Positions 21,601-31,639 are shown, numbered from the stretch's first letter. The stretch: 64,000 bases of DNA from Caenorhabditis remanei (GCF_010183535.1 NC_071332.1:16182001-16246000); one strand, 5' to 3'. The notes: a model not told the origin generated them from the sequence alone. Numbers and translations are program-made.

Positions 21601-24373
21601 TAGTCAGATGGCACCAAGTGTGGATATTTATTCTTTTGCTATAATTGCTTCGGAGATTTTAACGAAAAAAGAGGCATGGAACTTGCATAAGAGGAAGGAG
21701 GGTTATCAAGGTAAGTTTGACTGGCCTAGATTTTTCTAGTCCTCCTATTTGTTTCAGAAATAATCTACGCCGTAAAGAAGGGCGGTAGAGATGTGCTTCG
21801 CCCGGATCTTCACACCGACCCAGACGTGAATCAAACCCTAATCGCTTTGGTCAAAGACTGTTGGTCGGAGAATCCAGACGACCGTCCGTCGGCTGAAACT
21901 ATCTGTAATATTATACATGAAATGACACCGAAGACGAAAGATAATCTGATGGATCATGTATTTGCTATGCTTGAAGAGTATACGGCTAGTCTGGAGGTGG
22001 ATATTCAGGAGAGGACGAAAGAGTTGTCCGTGGAGAAAAAGAAGTCGGATATCCTTCTGAGTAGAATGTTGCCAAAGTAGGTCACTGATTATGGTGAATG
22101 CATCAGAGCAGGGACGTGCGGAACGGAAACATTTCTTTAATTGTTTTTCGGCACTTTCGAAACAAGGTTGAGCGGAATGCGGTTTTCGAAATGAAGGAAA
22201 ACGGAAGGCGAAATTCCACTCAATCCTGTTCGGGAAATTTTCGAATTCGGAGAAATTTTTTCGGAAAAACTTTGGTTCTGCAATTTCCGAAATTTCTGAT
22301 GATGATTAAAAAAAAGAATTTGTGCGGAATTGAAAGAAATTGCAGCAAAAACCAACAATAACACAACAGTGCGCGGTCTAAGGTTCGCAACGAACATGTT
22401 GAATTTTTCCGAGTCGCGTTGCGTGCAGGCTTGGTCGGAGTCGGTGAATCGGATATTCCGATTCTCCGATTCTCCGACGGATAATTCTCCGACTTTTTTT
22501 TTCGGAGAAATTATCCGAAATTCTCCGATTCTCCGAAAAAAAATTCGGAGAATTTCGGAGAATACCGGAGACGACGACACTCCAAACTCTGTTTTTGTTG
22601 TATTTTTACTGGTGAAAGCTCTTTATGAGGATTAAACATGCTTTAGAAAGTTGAATTCTGAGAAACGCAACAGAAAATCCGTTTTAGAAGCATTTTTGGG
22701 AACATTTTTGGATTCTCCGAAATTCTCCGAAATTCTCCGATTCTCCGAGAACAAAATTCGGAGAATATTTCGGATATCCGATTCTCCGACTTTTTTTTCG
22801 GAGAAAAAGTCGGATATCCGATTCTTCGACTTTTTTTTTTCGGAGAAAATTTCGATTCTCCGATTCTCCGAAATTTTTTCTCCGACCAAGCCTGGTTGCG
22901 TGCGCGTCGCGGTTTATATTTTTCTGCTGACCGTTGTGAGACGGTGGAATTTTCCAAGCTCCGTAATTTAAGAAAAAAAATCGGAAAAATGCAGGCAGTT
23001 CTCGAAAAGGTGCATCGACCTATACATTTTTCAAAGTTCACAATAGTTTTAGTTTTTTCATTAAAAATGATTGAATTACAGTGCTTTTGTATCTTTTTTC
23101 TGTTGAAATTTGATGAATTTTGCGCTGAAAATGTGTATTCTTTGAGAAATAATTCCAGACAAGTAGCGGAACGCCTGAAAGCCGGTCAAGCCGTAGAACC
23201 GGAAACTTTCGACATCGTCACCGTTTTCTTCTCGGATCTTGTCAAGTTCACCAATCTGGCTTCAAAGTGTACTCCATTTCAAGCGGTAAATTTGTTGAAT
23301 GAAGTTTTTAGTAACTTCGATGCAATTATAGAGAAGCACGATGTTTATAAGGTATGTTTCTTCTTCTTTCTTTTCAAAATTTTTGCTTTCAGGTAGAATC
23401 CATCGGAGATGGTTACCTCTGTGTGTCCGGATTGCCTATAAGGAATGGTGTGAATCATATAAGGTAAGTTGTTTGCGAAACACAAAAAAAGCAACAAAAA
23501 AAAAGAATGGGCCGATCCAGAGATTGAACCCGGGACCTCTCACACCCAAATCGAGAATCATACCACTACACAGGTAGAGCGCTAAGTTCCAAAAACTGGA
23601 CATCGGCGGCTCGTAAGTTCGCTCGTAAACGGCGAACATACGCCGAGGATCAAAATCGGTCTGAATTAGGACCAAATTTGATGTCTTTTTGGTATCATTT
23701 TGACGCCGAGTGTTCATCCGCATTTGGACCAAATTTGATCCTGAGCGGTTTGCCTGTGTGGTGTAGTGATGTGATTCTCGCTCTGGGTGCGAGAGGTCCC
23801 GGGTTCAATCCCCGGTTCGGCCTTTTTTTTGTGATATACATTTTAGCACATTTTTTCAGACAAATCGTGGAGATGTCCCTTCGTTTCATGGAGTTTTGTC
23901 AGAAATTTCGAATTCCTCACTTACCGAGAGAACGTGTAGAGCTAAGGGTTGGGATTAACAGTGGTGAGTTGCCATTTTTTTTAAATAAAAAAACGTTTAG
24001 CTTAAAAATAAAATTTGCCCATGTTTAAGGCCCATGCGTCGCCGGTGTCGTCGGTCTTTCGATGCCCCGCTACTGTCTATTCGGTGACACTGTGAACACG
24101 GCGTCCCGAATGGAATCGAACGGAAAACCATCGCTAATCCACATGACAGAAGCCGCGCACACCCAACTGACCAATAGTTTTCCGTATCAATACGAGACTC
24201 GGTCTCGTGGAGAGGTGATAATCAAGGGGAAAGGTGTCATGGAGACTTTTTGGCTGATTGGCAAGGCGAGTATGAGTGATAGATCGACTCCGCCAGTTTC
24301 CCAAGTCAAAAAGATTTCCCAGGAAGGTATGAGTATCACTGATACCGACGATCAGGTGTATTCGATCTGTTAG
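15634..24373 (+). CDS. Receptor-type guanylate cyclase (gcy family)
   Basis: Makes cGMP from GTP, probably in a sensory neuron. Fifteen exons: 15634-15845, 15898-16140, 18029-18261, 18626-18778, 19150-19247, 19298-19423, 19529-19667, 19713-19837, 20012-20677, 21407-21710, 21758-22076, 23159-23351, 23393-23463, 23860-23963, 24030-24373. They total 3330 nt, giving an uninterrupted 1109 aa. Domains: signal peptide (about 1-20); extracellular ligand-binding domain of the natriuretic-receptor type (about 25-460); one membrane helix ([18 protein letters not shown]); kinase-homology domain ([26 protein letters not shown]) that lacks a normal DFG and is presumably a pseudokinase; coiled-coil linker; cyclase domain with [19 protein letters not shown] and [16 protein letters not shown], retaining metal-binding Asp and the Glu/Cys pair expected for GTP specificity. 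Introns 2, 9, 11 and 13 are swollen by repeats. The orthologue within the large gcy family is not assigned. Confidence 0.93.
16816..17256 (+). mobile_element. LINE (non-LTR retrotransposon) fragment in cyclase intron 2
   Basis: At 16816-16900 the plus strand encodes [18 protein letters not shown], the reverse-transcriptase motif SGVPQGSVLGP in slightly altered form; the following NDLPKTLP-like residues ([10 protein letters not shown]) appear after a frameshift. At 17062-17256 a 64-codon frame, rich in Arg/Lys and ending HGFHQL, resembles the C-terminal tail of jockey/CR1-type elements. Sequence between these is mostly deleted. Same orientation as the host gene; dead. Confidence 0.7.
17363..17809. 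mobile_element. TA-flanked MITE (CCGTAAAAACT family), copy 3, with coding remnant
   Basis: Ends CCGTAAAAACTCTATTTGAG and its complement with TA on both sides (17361-17362, 17810-17811). It lies in intron 2 of the receptor cyclase. Repeated 'gttgcccctctaatag' and 'ccgacgga' blocks fill both arms. The centre (about 17490-17622, plus) is an open, acidic frame, listed separately. Confidence 0.87.
17490..17622 (+). pseudogene. Acidic C-terminal tail remnant of a transposase
   Basis: Within MITE copy 3, about 41 codons read [19 protein letters not shown], continue Glu/Asp-rich with [12 protein letters not shown] and stop with TAA. pogo/Tigger-type transposases often end in such an acidic tail just before the terminal repeat, so this may be the residue of the autonomous parent. 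The position, centred and followed directly by the right arm, fits an internally deleted element. Function is inferred, not proved. Confidence 0.5.
20770..21325. repeat. Inverted-repeat element in cyclase intron 9
   Basis: GTTATGAAACAGGCGGTT (about 20786) and AGTTATGAAACAGACGGTTC (about 20916) are two partial copies in the same orientation; the complement, AACCTCCGGTTTCATAACTG, ends the block at about 21321. Associated text such as 'gttctaatacggg' is repeated in both arms. It looks like a nested or rearranged non-autonomous transposon. I could not fix target duplications. Confidence 0.55.
22426..22894. mobile_element. hAT-type MITE in cyclase intron 11, 8-bp target duplication
   Basis: Terminal repeats CAGGCTTGGTCGGA and TCCGACCAAGCCTG bound a 469-bp element. 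The flanks carry an exact 8-bp duplication GTTGCGTG (22418-22425 and 22895-22902), as expected for hAT insertions. Both ends are packed with the short unit TTCTCCGA in both orientations, making dense local palindromes; the middle (about 22575-22700) is unrelated. No coding sequence. Confidence 0.88.
23510..23577 (-). pseudogene. tRNA-Pro-like pseudogene, left member of a head-to-head pair
   Basis: On the minus strand the 3' two thirds match tRNA-Pro: anticodon arm TTCTCGATTTGGGTGTGAG (loop with TGG), then GGTCCCGGGTTCAATC with an intact B box, then GGATCGGCC and, after CATTC, a run of Ts. The 5' acceptor strand is missing and replaced by CTCTACCTGTGTAGTGG. It cannot form the acceptor stem. 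Lies in cyclase intron 13. Confidence 0.75.
23751..23822 (+). pseudogene. tRNA-Pro-like pseudogene, right member of the pair
   Basis: Reads ATTCTCGCTCTGGGTGCGAG (anticodon loop TCTGGGT, TGG anticodon but C instead of the invariant U at position 33), then GGTCCCGGGTTCAATC with intact B box, GGTTCGGCC and a T8 terminator. The 5' end TGCCTGTGTGGTGTAG does not pair with the 3' GGTTCGGCC. Faces away from the left member at 23510 and shares its altered 5' end (CCTGTGT), so both descend from one derived family rather than two fresh tRNA genes. Confidence 0.75.
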
Positions 24374-24737
24374 TCATTGGGAATATCCTTGATACCGAGG
24401 AGGAAGTCGAGGAAATGCGACGAGTCATTAGGAGAGAGCAGATGAGAGTGGTGTAATTTTTTTCTGTATTTTTTCGATTATTTTTTGAATGTAAAATTGT
24501 TTGTTTTCAGCAGTTTTCAGCAGTTTTCAGCAGTTCAAGGTCAGAACAGAAAAACTTAACATAGGACAACCCTGAAAAAATTAATTTTTTTGCTAATCCG
24601 CTTTCAAATACTCGTTTGTCATAAATATTTTTTACTAGCATGTTATTAATCAAAAAATACTTTGTTGTTCACTCTCCCTCTCTCGACCAATCCATTCTTT
24701 GTTGCAAGTCTAGAACTCGGAGAAATTCATTTTCAAA
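24374..24737. other. 3' flank of cyclase and spacer; short tandem repeat
   Basis: A further open stretch (GAGGAGGAAGTCGAGG) follows the stop codon and is probably 3' UTR. At about 24510-24537 an 11-bp unit TTTTCAGCAG(T) is repeated three times; each copy resembles a 3' splice site. No gene seen. Confidence 0.5.
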
Positions 24738-25867
24738 ATGATTATCATGAATATCTCTGCTGTAGCCATATCTTTAGTAGGAGTTGTGTCAGCTGTATTT
24801 ACTTCTGGAATTACCATTTTCTTGTTCAAAAATTATAACAAGTTAGGTGAGCTATAGCTAATAGGAAGGAAACCAATCCACTAATTTCAGAGAAAAAGAT
24901 GAAATTCTGATATTCAATTGTCGATTTGTTGTAGATTTTCTTATGCGTTTCTTTCACACTTTTTACTTTTTATCTGTCATTTTCTATTCATTATTCACGG
25001 AAAACTTGTTTGAATATCACAATTTTTAATTTATATCGCACTCCCATCTACTAGTCTTAAAGCGACAAGGTCAATTGTGATTTTATCAATTTCTATGGAA
25101 AGAATGATGGTTAGTTTTTTCAAGTGGAAACAATTTAATGCCTTGACAATATCAGGCCGTCTACGCTCCACTATATTTACACAATCACAAGCATATTTTC
25201 ACCCCCGTTTCCAATTCTTGCTATAGCCGCCTCGTTTCGTCTCGCCGAGCCAATAGTTCTATTCGGGTTTTGCCGTTATGATTTCAATATTCGAAAAACG
25301 TGTGCTGCACTTGGGTGTGCTATTAACAAGTGTTTTCTCATGTATTGGAGCACTCATAAGCTGGTAAGATTCCTAAAACTATATGATACAATAGCAATTT
25401 ATTTTTTCTTCCAGATTATATTTACATTTATTTTCTCGTTCTCTATTCTAGTTTGTCTGAAACTATTTCTGATGAACCGAGATAAAACTCGTGAAAGCCG
25501 GCATCTGTCTAGGTTATATATAAATTCGGTCTAAAAATTCAATGCCAATTGTTTTTTAGGCAAATCGTCTCGCACTAATCGACAATTTCGGCTAGCAAAT
25601 TTGTTGTATTCTCTTTTCAAGTAAGTTCAAAACCAGAATTTGCTTGGGAAAAGATTATCATTTCTTCTTTTGGTTGCAAAACTAAAAAATACTTTATATT
25701 CCTCTTTTTCTCAATTCCAGAATGTTGGGCCACACGGAGCAATGTTGCAAAGTGCCGGACTTCCTATTGAATCATTTTTATTTTATCGAACGTTATCGCA
25801 GAACTCATCATTCCAACCTTTCAATGCAGCAAGTCATAAAACTAGAGTAAAAACTTGTACATTCTGA
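24738..25867 (+). pseudogene. srbc-class chemoreceptor pseudogene
   Basis: Exon 1 (ATG at 24738 or 24747) gives MNISAVAISLVGVVSAVF, a first helix. Later blocks match the Srbc class: RSIVILSISMERMMAVYAPL near 25063-25190, VLFGFCRYDF and ALGCAINKCF, MYWSTHKL near 25250-25360, ANRLALIDN near 25558 and NVGPHGAMLQSAGLPIESF near 25722. These blocks lie in different frames: there is one shift between helices 2 and 3, a second after the ICL2 region, and a stop (TAG) right after LIDNFG. It is therefore a decayed receptor. Class recognition is from family motifs in memory. Confidence 0.7.
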
Positions 25868-26495
25868 AACTAATCACATAATAAATTTGATAAAATATCA
25901 CACTAAAACAAAGTGTACTCTTTCTCATAGAAATTACAGTATCTCCAGTATTTCAATCGGCACTTCAAAAAACTCCGCCAAAAAGCAGCTGAGATGAAGA
26001 AAGAAACGTCGTAAGAAAATCGTAACATCGTTAGAAAAACTCGAATTGACATATTTCAGTGCAAAGTAGTGCGATTTTTGACCGGTTAACTCTAATTGAC
26101 TGTAACTAGAGAGTGCTTATACAAAAAATGACCAACTAAAAAACATAATTCAGAATTCCATCAAAAACTAGTTATGCCTCAAGAATTCGGACTTTTTGAT
26201 GTATAATTGAAAAAAATTCGAAAAATATGATATAAAATAAGTTTATTTTTTGAATCCTTGCCGAAATTTGACAAGTTTAGTTGAGAAAACAGTTTATATT
26301 GAAATTCAAAGAATTATTAATTAATTTAGCACTTCTAGTAAAAAATTTTCCTGTTGGATGGTTTCGAGACTATAATAAATGTATAGGACAGGGTTTTATG
26401 GCATATGACATTGCGGTAATCATATATTTAATCAAAAGCGAATTTACAAAATCATTATGTTCAAAAAATGTTCGGCCAGTTTATATTTTTATTTA
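25868..26495. other. Intergenic DNA
   Basis: AT-rich. The open frame 26281-26511 overlaps the last srx exon on the other strand and has no recognisable domain. Nothing supported. Confidence 0.4.
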
Positions 26496-28306
26496 TCAAC
26501 TGGTAGTCTGACTCAGTGATATTGTCCTGTGCTTACATTCCTGACATAGTAGAAACCTCCGAACCTCCGGATTAAACAGAAAAACCAGCGCTCTGTAAAT
26601 AGACACGTCCTACTGTAATACTTTTCACCAACGCTTCCTTACCCATCAATCGCGTGTACAGCCACCCAGGCAAACGATGTAGCGAAAAAGACAATCTACT
26701 TGTTCTCAAAATACTGTGGAATGAAGAAATAAGACAACAATTCCAACATAAAGACCGTTCCCTGAGTCACTGTCTGTTTCAGAAATCTCATTTCTCGACA
26801 CGAGAGTCTAGTCTGCGCTTGCTCACTGATATTAGCGACAACCTGAAATTATGTCACGTGATATTAATGAATAATAATAATATCTTATGTACCTTTTTCG
26901 ACATTTTTCTAACTTTAATTACTGTCAACAAGTCGAGAAACATAATGACGGCTACGATAAATGAGTTTTTGAGGAAGTCACCGTACCAACCAATGTATCC
27001 ACAGAGTTGAGAATTGGTGAATGTCAAGAATCGGATTTTTTCTTCATAGTAGAAGTTACAGGAGACTGAAACAAAACTTGAAGTAATTTCACTATTATTT
27101 TCATTCAGACAAATCCCTTGATTGTGTACGCACTATACAAAATAAAAACTTCTATCATAACGGATCCCGGTTACCAACTCACTCTCATAAAACAAAACTG
27201 CGACAGAGCCAGTGAAAGACCATACCCAGACAATCAAGAGTTTAGTATTCTTTTCACTGAACCAATTCGGATATCGACGGGGCGCCCAGACAGCACACAG
27301 GCGATTTAAGGATATTATGAGATGAGTCATCACGGAAACTTCATAACACAGGAGTAGTAAGAAGCCAGCGTGATGGGAGAAGGTTTTCATTATTGGTATG
27401 TCACTAGAAATTGCGGCTCTATAGGCAAAGAATGGTCCCAACCGCAAAGAACGGTCCCAAAAAATAAAAGAATGGTCCCAAGGAATTACATGGTCCCTAC
27501 CGCAAAGAATGGTCCCAAGGAATTACATGGTCCCTACCGCAAAGAATGGTCCCAACCGCAAAGAATGGTCCCAAAATTTTGGGTGACACGAGTTTCAGAA
27601 TTGAATGGTCCCTACCGCAAAGAATGGTCCCTCGAAATTGATACGAAAAACTATTCACCATTCTCTTAGGCTTAGGTTTCTTAGAAATTGGGAAAAAATT
27701 GACAAATACGATTAATAACCGATTTTGTCAATTTTTTCACCAATTTCTAAGAAACCTAAGCCTAAGAGAATGGTGAAAAGTTTTTCGTATCAATTTCGAG
27801 GGACCATTCTTTGCGGTAGGGACCATTCAATTCTGAAACTCGTGTCACCCAAAATTTTGGGACCATTCTTTGCGGTTGGGACCATTCTTAGCGGTTGGGA
27901 CCATGTAATTCGGAAATTTGGGTCACCCAAAATTTTGGGACCATTCTTTGCGGTTGGGACCATTCTTTGCGGTTGGGACCGTTCTTTGCGGTTGGGACCA
28001 TTCTTTGCCTATAGAGCCGAAATTGCTGGTTTAGAAAAATATTTGAATAGAAAAACTCACAATAAAACCATCGGACAGAAGTATAGCAGGAAAATTGTTC
28101 CATGGAGAGCATCTACTATGGCCTGGTTAGCAGAGAGGTAACCAAAAGAGTGATTAAAAGATTTCAACTTGTAAAATGCGTATAAAACTGCCCAGTTGAC
28201 AACAGAGCCGAGGAACGAGATCTAACAAGTAAAGTTTTTTTTTCAAAATTTAAAAAATAATACTTACAGGCACTAAGGGGAGCGTTGTTTCATTCGCAGT
28301 ATCCAT
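26496..28306 (-). pseudogene. srx-class chemoreceptor with one nonsense codon
   Basis: Starts at 28306 (MDTANETTLPLVP) and reads through exons containing ISFLGSVVNWAVLYAF, FDIPIMKTFSHHAGFLL, CYEVSVMTHLIISLNRLCAV, a long extracellular loop with two Cys, FLKQTVTQGTVFMLELLSYF and FATSFAWVAVHAIDG, ending FNPEVRRFLLCQECK and stop at 26496. These are characteristic Srx motifs and every splice junction keeps frame. The only lesion is TAG in YFENK*IVFF (about 26690-26692), where the family expects Trp; TGG to TAG is a single change. Intron 2 holds a 600-bp fold-back repeat. Either a recent pseudogene, a null allele or a base-call error. Confidence 0.8.
27410..28025. repeat. Fold-back repeat built from a GGGACCATTCTTTGCGGT unit
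   Basis: Two inverted arms (about 27415-27706 and 27722-28018) meet at a short centre near 27714. Outer ends are GGCTCTATAGGCAAAGAATG and its complement. Within each arm the unit ACCGCAAAGAATGGTCCC recurs several times, separated by AATTTTGGG or AATTACATGG. It occupies intron 2 of the srx gene. A solo fragment is at 3774-3838. No ORF related to transposase. Confidence 0.85.
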
Positions 28307-28919
28307 TTTTAAAAGTTTATTTTATTTTAAATTGGCTTCAAAACAAATAAGCCTCAGAATATGTTTTGCTCGACAGAGAAATCTTGTGATAACTGAATTT
28401 CCCGACAACGCATAATTAAACTTAATATATGTCTGTTCTCAAACAGAAAGATTACAGGTGAAATCGAGATCCCATGAGCAATATTGGCAGTAATAACAAT
28501 AGAGAAAAACAAGTTGAGTCTGAGTCAATGTCGGGTTTTGAAGTTCTCGAGAGATTTCCAACTGTCTGAGTGACGAATCAAACTTGAGAGTGTTTCAGGA
28601 ATACATAAGCAAACTATATACTGACAGAGTAATCTTATTGAAGAAAGCGCGGATCCGTGAAACTTTGCGACAATGTCCTAAACACGTCCGAGTTAGAATA
28701 TTTTACTCGTTCAGTTCATTATTCAGATCAACGCTTGAACTTTAGTTTAAGACCCTGACAATACTTTTCGTCTTATCAGTATAATAATTAGGTTGTATTT
28801 TAGACTGAAATCAATTCAGTATTTGCTTAGACAAACCAATGGTTGATTGAGTTGTTTTTAACTGATAAAGATTCATTTAGTTGCATATAAAAACCAAACC
28901 GGTTCAATCTGAAACTCAA
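28307..28919. other. Intergenic DNA, nothing supported
   Basis: AT-rich spacer between two divergent genes; the last 80 bp is the promoter of the following SCP/TAPS gene. Confidence 0.4.
28860..28895 (+). promoter_or_regulatory. GATA site and TATA-like box shared by the SCP/TAPS pair
   Basis: ACTGATAAAG followed about 20 bp later by GCATATAAAAACC lies 40-70 bp before the ATG at 28931. The same arrangement (TCCTTATCAGTT and GGTTTTTATATGC on the plus strand, about 31598-31635) precedes the inverted paralogue. GATA sites commonly drive intestinal expression in Caenorhabditis; the assignment here is inference. Confidence 0.5.
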
Positions 28920-28930
28920 CATTTTCTAAT

Positions 28931-29697
28931 ATGAAAACTGCAATCATCTTCCTGGTTCTCATCGCTGGCATCTCTGCCCAATTCAGTGCGACTGCTCAAC
29001 AACAAATCGTTGATGCACACAACAAACTGAGATCTTCTATTGCAAAAGGAACTTATGTGGCGAAAGGAACCACTGAACCAGCTGGAGCTGATATTTTGAA
29101 AATGGTACGTTATTTGTAGCTGGGATATTCTATTATGACTCATTCAGAAATGGGACTCCTCGATCGGAACTTCCGCCCAGAACTACGCAAACACCTGTCC
29201 AACTGGGCATTCTGGAGCAGCTGGACTCGGAAAGAATATCTTCTGGAGCTGGACTAGCGGACAGTTTGGAGCCCTCGATTCATATGTAAGACACCCCATT
29301 ATCCTGATTGCGAATCACTGACAAATTTTAGGGAGTAACTGCGTCCAACTCATGGGAGAAGGAGTTCCAAGACTACGGATGAACTTCCAACACTCTTGAC
29401 ATGGCCACTTTCAACACAGGAATTGGACATGCCACTCAGATGGCATGGTCGCAGACCGGAGCCCTCGGATGTGGAATCAAGATGTGCGGACCAGACCCAT
29501 CGGTCAAAAACTACAACCGACTTGTCGTAGTCTGCCAGTACAAGAATCAGTGAGTCATTTTCTTTCTCAAGTGATAATCTATTTTGTTATTTTTCAGAGG
29601 AAACGTGTTGAATAATCCAATCTACAAAAAAGGAGCCACTTGCTCTGCCTGCCCATCACCAACCAAGTGCGAGACCAGCTCCGGACTTTGTGTCTAA
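28931..29697 (+). pseudogene. SCP/TAPS (CAP-domain) secreted protein, copy 1, with TGA in frame
   Basis: Exons 28931-29104, 29148-29285, 29332-29549 and 29598-29697 sum to 630 nt (209 aa). Signal peptide MKTAIIFLVLIAGISA, then CAP signatures (VDAHNKLRSSIAKG; GHATQMAWSQT; a Cys-rich C-terminus CSACPSPTKCETSSGLC). Copy 2 on the other strand at 31554 is nearly identical. Copy 1 carries TGA at 29380-29382 in DYG*TSNTLD where copy 2 has TGG (Trp). It also has GLGKNIFW where copy 2 has the conserved GLGENIFW Glu. The stop would remove the second half of the CAP domain, so this copy is probably non-functional unless the stop is an error. Confidence 0.85.
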
Positions 29698-29924
29698 TTG
29701 GACATCTTCTCTCTTTCGTTTTCTGTAAATTGTTTCAATAAATAAAATTTTCTGATTGTAATTTTCTAACTGTTCTTGTAATCCTGATCAAAAACAAGAG
29801 CGGCTCCGGACTTTCTGTTTAAGACGTGTCTGGTTTATGTGTTCTGTAAACTTCAAGAAACTCGGTAATATAAATTTATCATTAACAGATGTTACCAAAT
29901 TCACAGAGTACAAATAATACATTT

Positions 29925-30395
29925 TCAGTTTTTGACACAAAGAACATAAGCAGCCGTGCTCTCACAGTTTGTGCCAAAGAACTGCTTGTTCGATTTGAAA
30001 GTGTAGAATGAGCACCAGCCATCACTTTTAATGTTCACCCAGGCGGTATCCCATGCTACAGTGTTTACTCCGAGTGTTTCTGAAATTTTCAAATAAAATA
30101 CAACTGCTTTAAAGACTGAAAAATAAAATACGTTCAACAAATGTCTTGTTGTCGCCATACGGCATTCCCATCATGTCTGCGCCACAGTCTTGACAAGCCA
30201 CTAAGGAAGTGTCCCAGTCAGCGTTGGTGGGAATTAACTGAAACTTTTGAATTTAATACGATCTAGACGTTTAATATTCTAACTCACTGCGTAGTTTAAT
30301 CCCTGGAACGGTGTGAAGTTAGTTGAACAAGTGGCCGTTGCAGTTTTGGCATAGAATATGGAGAAGAGCAGTGAAATGAAAAACAGAGAGTTCAT
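29925..30395 (-). CDS. Small secreted C-type-lectin-like protein (122 aa)
   Basis: Three exons (30395-30288, 30237-30132, 30079-29925) total 369 nt with all junctions in frame. Residues 1-21 are a signal peptide (MNSLFFISLLFSIFYAKTAT). The mature part has six or seven Cys and a spacing like a minimal C-type lectin domain: VACQDCGADMMGMP, a Trp-rich AWDTAWVNIK, then WCSFYTF and NCESTAAYVLC. I infer a degenerate lectin fold; no calcium-binding EPN/QPD motif is visible. It sits between the inverted SCP/TAPS pair, on the same strand as copy 2. Confidence 0.7.
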
Positions 30396-30785
30396 TTTGT
30401 TCTGGTTTTTTGTTTTTGTGCAGTCTTTTATAGAGGGCAGACAGTATCAAAGATCCGAGGCTTTGCATTTTTTATACCAGAACTGTGGCGCGGTTTCCTT
30501 TTACATAACAACATCCTACACATTTTAATAGAACATTTACAATACAGAGAAAGAAACTTATTCAAATCAAACGTGTTTTCTGTGAGAAATATTGAACGTT
30601 AGACTCATTGTTTTTGATCAGTGCACTACTTCTTACAACTTTTCGTGCGAAAACATCATCTTTATGGCCAACACAAAGAGTAGTACTCTAAATTCCATAA
30701 CTACAAGTACAGCTAAAAAATTATAATCAGAAATTTTTATTTGTTGAAACAATTTACAGAAAACAAATAAAGAGAAGATGTCCAA

Positions 30786-31554
30786 TTAGACACAAAGTCC
30801 GGAGCTGGTCTCGCACTTGGTTGGTGATGGGCAGGCAGAGCAAGTGGCTCCTTTTTTGTAGATTGGCCTATTCAGCACGTTTCCTCTGAAAAATAATAAA
30901 ATAGAATATCATTTGAGAAAGAGAATGACTCACTGATTCTTGTACTGGCAGACTACGACAAGTCGGTTATAGTTCTTGACCGATGGGTCTGGTCCGCACA
31001 TCTTGATTCCACATCCGAGGGCTCCGGTCTGCGACCATGCCATCTGGGTAGCATGTCCAATTCCTGTGTTGAAAGTGGTCACGTCAAGAGTGTTGGAAGT
31101 CCATCCATAGTCTTGGAACTCCTTCTCCCAGGAGTTGGATGCAGTTACTCCCTAAATATGTTGGTGACTTCAATCAAAAATATGATCAGGATATCTTACA
31201 TATGGGTCGAGGGCTCCAAACTGTCCGCTGGTCCAGCTCCAGAAGATATTCTCTCCGAGTCCAGCGGCTCCAGAATGGCCAGTTGGACAGGTGTTTGCGT
31301 AGTTCTGGGCGGAAGTTCCGATCGAGGAATCCCATTTCTAAATGAGTCATTATAAAATATCTTCTCTGCGAAAAACATACCATTTTCAAAATATCAGCTC
31401 CTGCCGGTTCCTTGGTTCCTTTCGCCACATAAGTTCCTTTTGCAATAGAAGATCTCAGTTTGTTGTGTGCATCAACGATTTGTTGTTGAGCAGTTGCACT
31501 GAATTGGGCAGAGATGCCAGCGATGAGAGCCAGGAAAATTATTGCAGTTTTCAT
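30786..31554 (-). CDS. SCP/TAPS (CAP-domain) secreted protein, copy 2, intact
   Basis: Four exons mirror copy 1 in sequence and splice positions, from ATG at 31554 to TAA at 30786, with no stop. The signal peptide MKTAIIFLALIAGISA is followed by the CAP domain including GLGENIFWSWTSGQFG, DYGWTSNTLDVTTF and GHATQMAWSQTGALG, and ends in a Cys-rich tail (CETSSGLCV). Extracellular; relatives in nematodes are secreted, often intestinal or excretory products of uncertain biochemical role. A few amino-acid differences separate the copies, pointing to a recent inverted duplication or gene conversion. Confidence 0.9.
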
Positions 31555-31639
31555 TGTAGAAATTGTAGAAAATGTTGAGTTTCAGATTGAAACGGTGTGG
31601 TTTTTATATGCAACTGAATGAATCCTTATCAGTTAAAAA

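Noticed and set aside
22632..23041. Ser/Arg/Ile-rich open frames across the cyclase intron MITE
   Set aside because: Produced by the TTCTCCGA units; the region is a mobile element inside an intron.
23751..23822. Functional tRNA-Pro gene
   Set aside because: The 5' acceptor strand does not pair with the 3' end and position 33 is C instead of U, so it is scored as a pseudogene.
26281..26511. 76-codon plus-strand frame
   Set aside because: Runs through AT-rich DNA and into the antisense of the last srx exon; no support.
27370..28141. Plus- and minus-strand frames with repeated GPKNGPYRKEW-like text
   Set aside because: They are translations of the fold-back repeat unit in the srx intron.
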